A DNA stretch of 64,000 nucleotides from Lophius americanus (lineage: Eukaryota; Chordata; Actinopteri; Lophiiformes; Lophiidae): NCBI GenBank assembly GCA_037951165.1, contig JBBDHG010000009.1, positions 15,030,501-15,094,500 on the forward strand, read 5' to 3'. A program made the translations under genes and the position numbers. This document shows positions 13,401 through 25,756 of this stretch, piece after piece; the stretch's first letter is position 1; each line of letters begins with the position of its first letter. Below the pieces are notes generated by a model. That model worked only from the letters and a program-made list of their open reading frames with translations. It was not told the DNA's origin and made no database searches.

Positions 13401-16400
13401 TGATGTTGTGTGTTTGTTCTGTGGTCTGTTCTGTGTCCAGCTGCTTCCTCTGGAGGAGGATCTGCGGCAGTGTAGCAGGGAGCAGCAGGAGGCCCAACTG
13501 CGGGGCAGGCAGCTGGAGCAGAAGGTGAAGGAGCTGGAGGAGAGGAACGCGTCCACTGTGGGAGACAAAGATCGGCAGGTCAAACTTTTGGAGGTAATTG
13601 TCTGTGCAACCTTAACTTAAACAATCTTTGGAATTAAAGGGAGAGCCCAGCAATTTAGTATTTGACTTCCATAATGTTTGTGGATGGATTCTTGCTGTTG
13701 CTGGATTCTTAACGCAACTCAATAACATCTCATGGTAGACCTTCTCATATTAGCATCCCAAGTCTACAAAGCAAACTTATTGCTATTAATTTGTGTTCTC
13801 CAAGCCCCAGCTAGACCCTCAGACTTTGGAAATCTCCATGCAGATCAAGACAAGACTTTATCCAACTGTTCTTAAAGTTTAAAGTTTTAAAGTAGCTCTA
13901 ACTGGTTTTCATCTGGAGAACCAAGCATCAATCCAAATCATAGCTATATTTACCGAGCTCAGAATGTAGAGCTTCATTAGCCTCAATGTGAGTCAGGGTA
14001 AAGGGTGTTATGGGTGAAAATAGACATAAACAATGAGAAAAGATACCAACACCTTACAGACACAATTTCATGTTATTCATACACAGCACCTGTAAACACA
14101 AAAAAATGGAGGCCACATGATATAAACTAACTCTGAGCTCATTGTATCTTCCCAAAGTTAATTATGAGCTGAGTGCATGGAAACAGAAATATTCTCTAGG
14201 GGACAAACAACTGGGATATGTTTAATGTTGCTAACTTGGACGACAGCACAGACACTTCATGTTATCACATCTTTTGAAGTGTGCCTCTACGTATGTGCTG
14301 GTGTTTGTTCTCACTTGTTCCTGTTAGGTATGAGGGTGCTGAAAAGAGCCGTAGCAATAACCTATCACAGCTCAGCACTGTTTGTCCTGCTGATGACAAA
14401 ACATAACACTGTGATACCATTGAGCAGAATGTTGACACTGCATATCAACCCTGGAAGGCCTTGTTTACTGTAAAAAGTTAACAGACCTGTCTGAGAATCT
14501 TCCTCCTCTCCTTCATGGCATTTTATTGCGATAAATGCACATCTATGAAGTCCATTCTGTTGTCTTTCCCTGACTTTCCTGTTCTTCATAATCTATTATA
14601 TTTTTTCTATATCTGAATTTTCTAACCACAGCCTCTGGGCATATATTGATCATATCATATGTACTGGTACAGAAAATGATCTTAATGCGATGTATATTAA
14701 CTTGATGATTCTTTGACTCATGTGTCCCTCTCCTCTCAGGGGCGTATTAGTCAACTAGAGGAAGATCTCACTGATGAGCATTGCAGCGCTGACCGACTGA
14801 TGGAACGATTAGATAAAACCAAAGTGCAGGCAGGTTTTATCCATTAGTCTTTTCTTCTTTTTTTTCCTAATTTTTGTTTGGAAGAATACTCAAAAGTTTC
14901 CCCACCTGTGATCAGAGAGAATTATGCCCTGTCTTCAGTGAGAACACCCCGCCCTACATCTGTTTTTATAATAAACAGATTTATGGCGGTTCTCATATTT
15001 CCCCCTCAGACACTGATTCTACTTTCTGGGCGTTTGTTTTGGTTTCTTGCTCTGAAACATGATTGAACCTTTTAGACTTCATACATGTGTTTTCTTCTCT
15101 GATGTGGTCATAAGAGATTCACTTCCTAAATGTGGCTGTAAAGTGGGACACCATTCATCTGAGCAAAGTGGTGCAGACTAATTGACACAAAACACTGTTT
15201 TGGGTGCAGTGCAAAGACAAAAAAACAGCTAACGATTGTGAGCAGCTATTCACACTCCCTCCCCTCCCAGGGCCTCTGGATGTTATTACAGAGTTAAGAG
15301 CCTTTAGCGACATGCCTGCTCAGTCCAGACAGCATTTCCTCTGATTTTACAAATTTCATAAAGTCCTGGTTCCATTTCTATTAAGATGCAGCTGTGTTTT
15401 CTACCAGGTATGGTAGACAGTACATACAAACATTTGGCCATATATTTACCTATATTGTTATAAACTTCCATAATAAATTAGTACATATATACGACCAGCT
15501 AGTTTCGTCCAGTGGTTCCTAATTGAGGACATCACAAAAGGATTCTCATGGGAACTTTGAGGGCATCTAAAATTATAAATGCGAAGGTTCTGAAAGACAA
15601 ATAGATGTTCTGAGGTGTTGTGTTGCAAATGTTTAAGTAGAATACGATGAAAATACTGATTTTAAGCGCAAGATGTGTGTGAGAAGTGGAATGGGACCTG
15701 AATTCCAGTGTATCAGTAAATGTCTGACCATCCATCAAATGCTTTAACTGTATTTCCTTCTCTGCTGATGATTTGAGACAGATGGATCAGATGAGGAATG
15801 ACTTAATGCAGGAGAGAGCAGCCAAGCAGGACCTGGAGTGCAACAAGATGAGTCTGGAGAGACAGGTACTGACTGCTGAAAACAATTCTGTGCCCTGAGA
15901 TGAGTGATGAGTCCTGGTACAGGTACTGACCCCCTGAGATATTTACTGGCCTTTGAGACCTGTACTGACCACTGAGAAAGGTACTGACCCCTGAGACATT
16001 CACTGACCCCTGAGACATTCACTGAACCCTGAGACATTCACTGACCCCTGAAATAGGTACTGACCCCTGAGACATTCACTGACCCCTGAGACAGGTACTG
16101 AACCCTGTGATAGGTACTGATACCTGAGACAATCTTTATTTAATAGCTAGCAGTTTTTTTCTTCCCTGCATTTTCTAGCACAAAGCTATATTCCTCGTTG
16201 CCTTTGTCTTTTTTTCCGGATTTTCTTACACAGGAAGACACAATCTCATCCACTCATAAAATATTTGCTGCATCACTTTAGTCTTCATGAAATGTTCTCC
16301 AAGGAACCTTAAAAGTTCTGCCGTATTCATGTGATTGTTTATGACTTTCATTTCCTCATTCAGAATAAAGACCTGAAGGGCAGGGTGACTCATCTGGAAG

Positions 16401-17249
16401 GATCACAGAGGACCAACCAGGATTCACTCGTCTCAAAACTCAACAGCCGCCTCCAGGAGCTTGAGGAGCGGTTGCAAGGAGAAGAGAGGTGAGCGTAACC
16501 TATATATTAAATAATGACTTTATAGCTTTAAATAAATGTAGGCATACTTTGTATAGTTAAGTGTAGAACACAGAAGAAGGCCTTGAACAATGGCTCCATC
16601 AGATATTTGATATTGAACCTACTTATACCACTTAGCACACTGTTGTAAGAGTCAGAATATTCCTCCAGGATGGTGTTGAGTTACAGGAAGCGGCACCAGT
16701 AATGACACATTGTTTTTCATTCCCTCAGGGACAACGGCATCCTGCAACAAGCCAACCGCAAGCTGGAGCGCAAAGTGAAAGAGATGAAGATGCAGCTGGA
16801 TGAGGAACACATCAATCTGCAGAGCGACAGGGATCAGGTTAGATAGTGAAGAAAAAAAAGTTTCAGCAGTCTGGTACAGAAAATTGCACTTGATTCAATA
16901 TCTCACTTTTGTGAACTCTCCAGCTGACTCAGAGACTCAAGACGGCAAAGAGGCAGATGGATGAGACGGAAGAGGAGATCGAGCGTGTGGAACATTGTAA
17001 GAAGAAGCTGCAGCGAGAGCTGGATGAGCAGATCGAGGCCAACGAGCAGCTTCAGGGCCAACTGAGTGCTCTGCAGAATGAGATGAGGTGACAACGCACC
17101 TTCTGACGCAGAATTTACATCCACATTATAATGATATCAATTAGTGACATTTTATATTCTGCATTTACAGGCGTAAGAAGAAATCCCCTCCACTCCTGAG
17201 AGTTGTGGAGGACAATCTGAATGACGTGGATGACTTTGGATATGAGTGA
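7453..17249 (+). CDS. cgnl1: Cingulin-like protein 1 (paracingulin), complete, 18 coding exons
   Basis: A junction-associated coiled-coil protein at the cytoplasmic face of tight and adherens junctions, where family members bind ZO-1 and RhoGEFs. Exons: 7453-8406, 8481-8575, 9869-9974, 10070-10165, 10266-10414, 10913-11054, 11163-11375, 11464-11670, 11815-11919, 12600-12752, 12973-13143, 13441-13593, 14740-14829, 15782-15865, 16364-16488, 16729-16837, 16924-17087, 17171-17249. They sum to 3195 nt, 1064 aa, with frame kept at every junction. Head residues 23-40 (GVRVQVQGIKGQPYVVLNG) match the conserved ZO-1-interaction motif. A basic/Ser patch (RRSRSLDSS) follows, then heptad coiled coil from about residue 370 to 1035. 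The motif RELIALKGALKEEV and the tail near QERAAKQDLECNKMSLERQ are typical of cingulins. The ATG at 7453 is preferred over an in-frame ATG at 7384 because a 3' splice site lies between them. Human CGNL1 is about 1300 aa, so this head is short. CGN itself is the alternative; gene order favours cgnl1. Confidence 0.92.
14830..15781 (+). other. cgnl1: cgnl1 intron with GC-AG splice sites
   Basis: The exon ending GTGCAG at 14829 is followed by GCAGGT, not GT. The next exon starts at 15782 after GACAG. Only this junction joins DKTKVQ to MDQMRNDL without a gap relative to the cingulin family. Moving the donor to the nearby GT at 14834 would hit an in-frame stop. Confidence 0.8.
15923..16130 (+). repeat. 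19-bp minisatellite, about 11 copies, in a cgnl1 intron
   Basis: Tandem degenerate copies of gtactgacccctgagacat, with alternate units beginning tcactg. It starts about 57 bp after the donor of the exon ending at 15865. Some units reproduce that donor (gagacag|gtactga). Confidence 0.9.
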
Positions 17250-17615
17250 CCAGCTAATGGGTATAGAAAACAAAACACTGTCCTTCAATTACTTCTGGAC
17301 TCTATAACGAACAATGGACTGTGAACGTTCTTGTCACTGAAATTCAACAAAATTAAACTAACATCTCAGGTATGAATGTACTGTGTTAAATGTATGATAT
17401 TAACTTGGCACTTTGCCAATGCTGACCCCTAGTGGTAACATGTAAACTGCAATTTCTGACAAAATGGCGTTTTCAATGCAACAAACTGCCTTATTTACCT
17501 GTACTCACATTGAATTACATGTTTCTTAAGTTATTCTTCTGTGGTGCGAGTTAGTGTTTTTGCAAACTGTAATATTTACACTAATGAATAAATATATTAA
17601 AGTAATCTCATTCCT
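17250..17615 (+). other. cgnl1: 3' UTR of cgnl1
   Basis: Follows TGA at 17247-17249. AATAAA at 17587-17592 is the likely polyadenylation signal; a second (gaaataaac) lies near 17650. Only about 370-730 bp separate this gene from the aqp9 start. Confidence 0.55.
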
Positions 17616-17746
17616 TTATATACATCTCCAGGAACACTGACAACCCCTGAAATAAACCCAGCTGTATAATTATGTAAAGGAGAGTTTGTCCACAAATGAA
17701 TGAGAAAAGCAGCTATATTATTGCGGTAAATGGGTCTCGGCTGCAA

Positions 17747-17762
17747 ACCCCCCCCCCCCCCC
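17747..17762 (+). repeat. Homopolymer run of 16 C
   Basis: An uninterrupted C-run about 220 bp upstream of the aqp9 start codon. It may be a length-variable site, or G-quadruplex-forming on the opposite strand. Confidence 0.95.
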
Positions 17763-17982
17763 TAATAATAATTCTGTGTGACTGCTGTGAAAGTTGGTGT
17801 GGTGAGGCTGATGAGAGGAGTTATGGTTGTGGATCAATGGTCGGTGCTGAATGGCTGTTGCTTGGGTAGAGGTGGAGATCTGACACGAGACCGCTGATCT
17901 CCAGAGGTTCACACTACTGGACATCTGGTAGTTTTAACAACCCTTGGCATACTGATACACTGAAATACCACACAAGAGAAGC

Positions 17983-20900
17983 ATGAGGAAACGTTGTGCC
18001 CTCAAACATGGAATACTCAAGGAATTCCTGGCAGAATTCCTGGGAACATTTGTCTTGGTGGTAAGTAGTATTTTTCTTTCATTATATTGAGGGATTTGAT
18101 TCATATGACTCACTATTTTTTCTACAGAAGTTTTTCCAAGTCTTGTATGTATGCTAATCCCCATCCGCCTTTATAATATTACCTCTTAAAAGAGACACTG
18201 TTGTTTTCTTCTTCTTCTCTGTTTGTCAGTTGTTTGGCTGTGGCTCAGTCGCTCAGACCGTCCTCAGTCGGAACACCCTAGGTGAGCCCCTCACGGTCCA
18301 CATTGGCTTCTCTGTTGGACTGATGATGGCAATGTATGTTGCTGGTGGAGTTTCAGGTAAAAACTCTTATTGTTTATCTCCACTCATATAAATGCACATA
18401 AGCTCTTACTAGTGCTATTTAATATATTCACACTTCCCGCATAAGATGGAATGAGCTACAGCTAATTAAACAATGTTGAAGCTCTAATGGGTAAAAGCAG
18501 ACTTCAGAATATTTTAAGGTTAGACTTGTTATTATTTGCTTCACATTTTCAACTTTTTTGCTGCATTTAAGATTCTGTACCAGCCTACACGAAGCATTAA
18601 ACCGCTCATTGTTAATATAAACATTGTATATCCACATGCTTGTATCACTTTTAATAAAAGCCATGTTTTCAAATGAGGCTACCTGCTTGTAATGATATAA
18701 CTTTATGGCTTCCCATCCAGCTATGTGCGACCTCCAGCGCTCCAGTGTGCTCCAGCAGTACGTGCCAGCTCTGTCCAGATTCGATGAATGTGGACTGAGC
18801 ATTGATTTGTTAGTGTTACAGCCTTACCGAGGTCATCCATAACCCTGGGCTCTAAATGTCCTGCAAACTCCATTGATCATGGCCTACGCTCATGTGTTTA
18901 TGACAGAGGCCAGACTCCGTCCAGAATAAGGCTGCTTCCCTCATCCGAGCCGCTGTTTCTTCCAATTATACATTAAAAGGTTCAAGTAGATTTTATTTGG
19001 ACTGAGCACAGCTTTCAAAAGGATAATAGCTAACATATGAGCACAGCTGGATTAAGAGAGGAACAGAATAATGCCCCCTTTGTTTGTTTTGTGTTTTTTA
19101 ACATAAAGGTTGAATTTATTATATGTGGCCTCTTAGCTGGTGAACATACATAACAAAACCCGGCACCGCCCAGGGGGCTGCTCCCCTTCTGCTGCCTCTC
19201 GTAAACGTGACGGCTTCTCTGATGATGGAGAGGATGTCCTACCAGCCCCCCCCCCCACCCACTGAACCCCGCTCTCACCCTCTGCTTTGTCCTCTGTCCC
19301 AGGGGGCCATGTGAACCCTGCTGTGTCTCTGGCCATGGTGATTCTTGGCAAACTGAAGATTTGGAAGTTTCCCTTCTATGTCATCGCTCAGTTTCTTGGA
19401 GCCTTTGCTGGAGCTGCCACCGTCTTTGGGTTATACTATGGTGAATAATCTTGATTTTTTTCTTTTTTCTCATGCAAATGTACATTTACTCATTGCGGTT
19501 GGTAAGAATCTTCAACATTCAGAAAGAGCTTTGAAATAGAGGTGTTGTACCGGTAAAACATTTTAAATTCACATTCATCACTTTGAGATTCTGAAAGATT
19601 CCTGTGAAGTTACAAATATCTTATTTGTCCTCCTCTCAGATGCTTTCATGGACTTCACCAGTGGAATTTTGTCAGTGACGGGAATAAATGCAACAGGTCA
19701 CATTTTTGCATCCTACCCTGCGAGACACCTGTCAGTCCTCGGTGGCTTCATTGATCAAGTGAGTTCTGGTCACTGTGACCCAATGGCCTACCTTCTATTT
19801 CGCTCCCATTTAAGCCCTTAGTATTGCAAAGTTGGGCAAATACAGCCAATGCAACATTGATTGCCCCATTTAGTCTGAGAACTCCCCCTCTTTCACTCAG
19901 TTTTGGGTCTAATGACTCATTTCCGGGCATTCAGTGAAAGCTCAAATCAATACTTAACACCATCTTTTTAGTCCAAAAATCAAACCCGGCTTATCTAGAC
20001 CAGGACCAAGTGAAGCACTGAGAAAAGTCTGATCCGTGCGATCATGCTTTGTGTTGCTAAAATATTTAAAGTCAATAAAAACCAAGTTTGGAAGGAAACA
20101 GGTAAATAATTGTGAAATTCAATTATTATTATTACTGTATTTATTTAAAATGATATGATGAAGATGATGATATACGTAAATGCATTCCGGCCATGTTGCC
20201 CTCCTGCAGGTGGTGGGGACAGGTATCCTCGTCTTGTGTATCCTGGCTATCATTGATGGTGGAAACATTGGAGCTCCCAAAGGTGTGGAGCCGCTGGCTG
20301 TCGGTTTGATCGTCATGGCCATTGGTGTGTCTATGGGACTGAACTGTGGCTACCCCCTGAACCCTGCCAGGGACCTGGGACCCCGTTTGTTCACAGCTGT
20401 AGCAGGCTGGGGGATGGAGGTTTTCAGGTAACTGCAGAGCAGATCAGGATCTCCCTCAGGGACCCGGCTTGACTATAACACAGGCATTTATGACCTGTTG
20501 TGTATGCTTGCTGGCTCCAATGATCAGGCTGCTCGAGTCCAATTATGACATCATTTGTCTTAACGAGGTTCTGTTTTCAGAACCTGTCCGTTTGAACTTA
20601 GTGGTTTTCTTGAATGAATGGATCAGGAGCAAATCTGGATAACGGTTCGGAGTCTGGAGTAGTGTTCTTCTTTTCTTTCATTCACATTACACATGGGGTT
20701 ATTTTGTGTGATTTACACATACATTAAAACCATGAACCTGGGTGGGAGGGTTTGGTCTATGCTGTGGTTGAAATCATCAAATTCTGGAGCTACATGTTTC
20801 TTCTTGAGTGAACTCATAAGGATACAATGTGATTCCAAATTGTGAAGGTCAAACACATGTGGGGAATGTAACTTTTTACCTGCAGAGGTTTGCTTTCTCT

Positions 20901-22072
20901 GAGCGCCGTCCAGTTAGATTTATTATTATTTAGTAGATGTTCATATGAGCTGTTCTCTGGAAAGAACCAGGAAACTACACAGCTGTATGTTATATCTGAT
21001 GGGAACACAATATCATAAAAGTATATAGTTGAGTCGTATTTTCTGTCAGCATAATGGTGAATATTGAACAAATAAAATACTGCTTAAAGGCATACTCGGT
21101 AGGATTGTTCACTTTCAATGTCAAATAAGCAAGTACGAAGTTCTGGAGAAAGATAATCTTTCGTTGAGTCCAATTTCTAGACAGGTAATGATACTCGATG
21201 ATCAACTTCTCAAGAAACATGGACTTCAGAGATTTCTTAACCAAATAATAAAAGACAAATGCAGGAACAGGGCAGAGTCTCCACATCACACCTCTGGTGG
21301 ATTATAACTGACGTCTGAGAGAATTGTGATCATTCTTTCTTTCATAGTTCGTAAGAGGATGTTTACTGTTAATCTTACTGTTAATATTTTGCAGATTTTA
21401 TTTTATGTGAATGTGACTATGTTTTTTTAAAGAGATATTTTTTATATCCCATATATCTCATAAATAATATAATGTAACATAATATAATATAATTAAATAT
21501 AATATAATATAATATATAATAAAGCTGGTCCAAAGATTTAAAGTGACAGTTGTTTAATAAATCATTTAATAATTATAATGATAATAAAATCATTTAAGAA
21601 CTATTTTGATCTGTATACTTATCCTCCTTTTTCACATCCTCACATGTTTTTTATCATACTTTTTTTTTTTTAAAAGAAGACTGATGGAGACCTGAGCTGT
21701 TGACATGGACCGTGATGTTATATAATGTCACGTGACCTCGACAGATGCGGTCAATGCTTGTGAATGATCCCGAGCTGCATCATCTATGACCAGCTGCTGA
21801 TGTTCCTGCCAGAGCTGCGTTTGACTCTTTCCTCTCATTTCTTCTTTTGCATCGATGCATAAAGCACGGCAAACTACTGGTGGTGGATCCCTGTGGCTGG
21901 GCCCATGGTGGGGGGCGTGGTTGCAGCTGTCATCTACTACCTGCTCATCGAGCTGCACCATCACCGTGATGAGCCTGAGAGACCACAAGAGGAGGAGGAG
22001 GAGTTGGAGGAAGACGAAGAAGACGATGACAGCAGTCTGAAGGACAAATATGAGATGATCACCATGAGCTAA
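17983..22072 (+). CDS. aqp9: Aquaglyceroporin, aquaporin-9 type, complete, six exons
   Basis: A plasma-membrane channel for water, glycerol and other small neutral solutes. Exons: 17983-18060, 18230-18356, 19303-19440, 19640-19758, 20210-20427, 21865-22072. They total 888 nt, 295 aa, the length of human AQP9. The first NPA box is at residues 73-75 (GGHVNPAVSLAM); the second is at 205-207 in LNPARDLGPR, where the Asp after NPAR marks glycerol-conducting members. Six hydrophobic helices are evident. The last exon reads TANYWWWIPVAGPMVGG and ends in an unusually acidic tail (runs of Glu and Asp, then KYEMITMS). The last 3' splice site is ATAAAG, an atypical but usable AG behind a long pyrimidine tract. 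aqp3, aqp7 and aqp10 are possible; gene order between cgnl1 and adam10 favours aqp9. Teleosts can carry two copies, and which one this is cannot be told. Confidence 0.9.
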
Positions 22073-22825
22073 AAACATTTCCTTCCGGGACTAACTGGTC
22101 TGATTCTGCTGTGTTAGTGACGTTCAGGTGAAAAACAGCTTCTTCTCTGTAAGGACGGGCCTCCCCTGTCTGTGTGCTCTCTGTGACAAACCACCGACCC
22201 GCAGGATCGGCTGCTGTTTCTCTTCTGACGGACTTCATGCTTTGCAACATTTGCAACTCAGTGATAACAACATTAGTGCATTCAGCTATCAAAAGTAACA
22301 TGTAAAGTTAAATAAGATATATTTTAGATAGAAAAACTGCAGTTTAATTAACCACCATTTTCCTGCTTTGGTTAAAGTTGTGAGAAGAAAAACTGAAAAC
22401 TATCAACATGTTGCAGCGTCGCTGTAGAATGTTCAACACACCGTCCAAAACCAACACTGGAACGTCTCCTATGTAGTTTGGCTTTTTTCCCCTGCTTCAT
22501 AAACACATGAAAAGTCAGAACTGTACGCTTCCTCTTTTTTTGGACTTTTCAAATATACATTGTAAATACTGTACTATAGATACTAGAAAAAAATAAATAC
22601 CTTTCTTTAGGAGATATTCACTTGGAAATATCCAGTCCTGACGGAAAGTTTTAAATGTCTCCTTTTAGGTTTGTCTTCAGTTGTCGTGATTTCCTTTCCC
22701 CCCCCTGATACTTATTTTAATTATTCTGCAGATTGTGATGAATCTTCCCTACTGTTCATTATTAACATTTGTGTTTTGCAAATTGCCATTTTGTCTACAT
22801 TAAAGTTTCCATAACCAAAGAAGAT
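22073..22825 (+). other. aqp9: 3' UTR of aqp9
   Basis: AT-rich sequence after TAA at 22070-22072, with AATAAA at 22592-22597 and ATTAAA at 22799-22804. Either could be used. Confidence 0.5.
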
Positions 22826-24980
22826 TTTTTTATCATCTGTTGCTTGAAAAGGATTGTATCTTTCCTCTATTCCATATATCCATCAAATTAATGCTCAAAT
22901 GAATACATTTCAATAATGTTTGTTTGCAAATGAGGAAACTGGTAGGGAAGAAATTATTAGTATAAATTCAAAGATTGTTAAAACTACAGATTTGAGAATT
23001 AAAACGTTACGCTCAAATTAATTGATTTGTATAAGCTAGTATATATTCTTCACATAAAAAGTGTTTTGGGTACATGTTAGTTACTTTCCACTACCATCTT
23101 TGGGTCAGTGCATCCATGTGTCTGTCTGCAAATGTTCAAAAGAGTGTGCGATGCCTTCAGTGACACTTTCCTGCAAGATGAAGCTCTGACCAGAAAGCAT
23201 AATCTCTTGAGCACTCAGGCTAAGTTTCAGGGCCACAGTGATGGTCCCTCTCACCTGCAGACATCTAGGAAAACACGGTCTGAAGGAGGGTACATGAAGA
23301 AACAACCAGCTAGAGCGCTCTATACTATAGATGGACTGGATGCTCAATAATTATACATGTGCAGGTGCCTTTGATTGTCACTTCTTCACAGACAAAAAAT
23401 CTCTGCCAGTGGCGTAAGAAAATTCTGCTTGGCCAGAATCCTTAAAAAAACATGAAAACCACACCAACCTACTGATCCTCCAATTGGGAGACGACCACAC
23501 TACCCAAGATTTTATAATTACAAGCAATGAAAGGTAATGTAGACTTATTTGCTTAAAATTAGTATTTCATTTCCTTGATTTAGTTGATTTTAAGATTCTA
23601 TGTCTTCATTCAAGATTGATGATTAGGAGAACACAGCTTATAATATGATATAGTTTCTTAGAATGGAATTTTTGTTATTCGTAAATAAGGAAATAAATCT
23701 TGCACCTCTGGTGGCATATTATGCAAACCATCATTGCACTTTTTTAATGGTTAAAACTAGCTCATTATTAGCTGAAATATCTTATTAAGAAAAAAGTGAG
23801 ATGTATTGTCATAAAATAGGATTATTTTTCTAACGTGAACCCTGTTTGACGAGATTATTTGTCTTTTGAGACAAAAAAATAAGATCACAAGAAAGAGGCT
23901 TTCATAAAATTCTCTGTTTGCTGTGAGGTTTCTCAGCCTCTAAACAAGATTCATTCACCCGAGAACCGTCTTGCTCTCTTTCATTGTAAAATCTCACAGC
24001 CGCACCAAATAAAAGACATATGATGAATCCTGATAATAGCTGAGCGGTGCTGTGAGATAACCTGCTTCTATTACATTACATTTATTTAATGGATCCTTTT
24101 ATCTAAAGTAACTTATGATGTAAAACAATAGAATTCAGGCATGAGGAGACATGTAACTTCATTCTGACTTCATCAAACATACTGAAGTGATTTATTTTGT
24201 AACGGTATGAGACAGAGAAGGATTTTTCTGTTTTGAAGGTTAAGCACAAGAGTTTTCATACTTAACCCTTCAATGTCACACTCAACTGTTTGCTTGAGCA
24301 CATTTTGGGTCTCTGTTTCTTATTGAAAGCTGTGTGCTACCTGACTGGACCAGTTTATAATATTACCCAGTAGCAGCATGTTAATGCTTTAAAGTAAGGG
24401 ACCAAGGATGGAGCCCTGGGGGACACCACAGGTCATACGGGCCACTGCGGAGGAGGAGGCATTAACCATGACTATTCAGAAAGTCCTATTCAATAAGTAA
24501 GGCTTCTTGGGGGCATATTAAAGCGTGTGAGGATTTACTAAACAGAATTATGCAGATTGATACAACCAGAAAAAAGGCTAATAAAGGTCAAATATTTTTC
24601 CAAAAACTTTCATCTTTAAAAGGTTAGCTCAAAGGCTTGGGCTTATCTATTTAAAACTGACTATTTTCCATAAAATACATTTTTTTATCATGAAAAAAAA
24701 GAAGCTTTTTTCTTGGCAATGACATAAAAGGGTTATTTACAGAAGACTTCTCAAAAGGAGACCAGATCACTTCCGTGTGGACGGGACAGAACACAAAGGT
24801 GATTTTCATGACTAGTAGGATCCTAAAACCCCTTCATTCTGTTACCGGCAAGATGCCAAGAGCCTAGATCAGAAACTGCTGCCCCTCGTGTGACTGATTT
24901 TACTGATGTTGAGGAGGATGAATCTGCAGTAATGTTTGGCAGTAAATGTTTGCTGGTCAGCCAGAGTCGGTCGGTCTGCT
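22826..24980. other. Gene-poor intergenic stretch with repeat fragments
   Basis: No supportable gene. About 24070-24120 (cattacatttattt...ttttatctaaagtaactta) and about 24395-24440 (ggatggagccctggggga) resemble interspersed sequences common in teleost genomes. An open frame occurs on both strands at 23105-23350 but resembles nothing I know. Confidence 0.5.
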
Positions 24981-25310
24981 CTCTTCAGAAATGTTCTGAT
25001 GACGCAGCAGTTGTCGGCTGTATCAAGGGAGGACAGGGAGACAAGTGCACTGGGACTATGAGGGACTTTATGGACTGGTGCAATCAAAGCCATATCCAGC
25101 TCAACATCCTGGAGACAAAGGAGATGCCAAAATCCGGCAGTGGAGTTTGTCACAAACTGCAGGTACCTTGAAGTACAGCTGGACAATAAACTGGGCTGGA
25201 CCTGTCACATGGAGGCGCTGTACAAGAAGGGTCAAAGCCGGCTGTATTTCCTAAGGTCAACATCGGCAGGCCTCCCATGTGCACATTCTACCAGTATCTT
25301 TTATATGCAG
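24980..25310 (+). mobile_element. LINE reverse-transcriptase fragment (C-terminal RT region)
   Basis: Reading in two frames gives SDDAAVVGCIKGGQGDK, MRDFMDWCNQSHIQLNI, then after a frameshift RYLEVQLDNKLGWTCHMEAL and YKKGQSRLYFLR. This is the segment just after the catalytic ADD block in fish LINEs of the L2/CR1/Rex type. The catalytic Ala-Asp-Asp has become Ser-Asp-Asp. The fragment is short, frameshifted and inactive. Confidence 0.8.
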
Positions 25311-25340
25311 ACGTTATAGTTTTGTCCATTAAACATTCTG

Positions 25341-25378
25341 ATGGCAGCTGGCAAGAAGTCCTTCCTGCCAGCTGCCAT
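25341..25378. repeat. Perfect 13-bp inverted repeat (hairpin)
   Basis: atggcagctggca at 25341-25353 pairs perfectly with tgccagctgccat at 25366-25378 across a 12-nt loop and is followed by a T-run. It lies just downstream of the LINE fragment and may be its 3' end. Confidence 0.75.
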
Positions 25379-25707
25379 TTTTTTTTATTTGAACAAACCT
25401 TTTTTTTTCTCGCACAACTTTTTTTAAACAGTTGATATTTATTTATATTGGTTCTCTCTCCCACTCCACACTGCCTTATCATAATGCACCATGTCTTATT
25501 CAGCTCACTTACGCTGTCCCTTTCTCTATGTGTTTATTCATTTGTTATAGACCTGTTTTTCACTCATTTGTAGCTTGGTAGCTTTTCAGACCACTTAACT
25601 TTATTTCACTTCATTTGATTTGCTTTTGCCTATATTTCCACATACCGTTGACACTTGAATGTAGCTACTACGACAGATAAATATCCTGTAAAGCATCAAT
25701 GTAGTAT

Positions 25708-25756
25708 CTATCCATCCATCTATCCGTCCATCCATCCATCCATCCATCCATCCATC
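25708..25756. repeat. (ATCC)n microsatellite
   Basis: Tandem tccatccatcc units with a few interruptions. Confidence 0.9.

Noticed and set aside
23105..23350. 80-codon frames on both strands
   Set aside because: No splice context, no recognisable similarity, and length within chance for the region.
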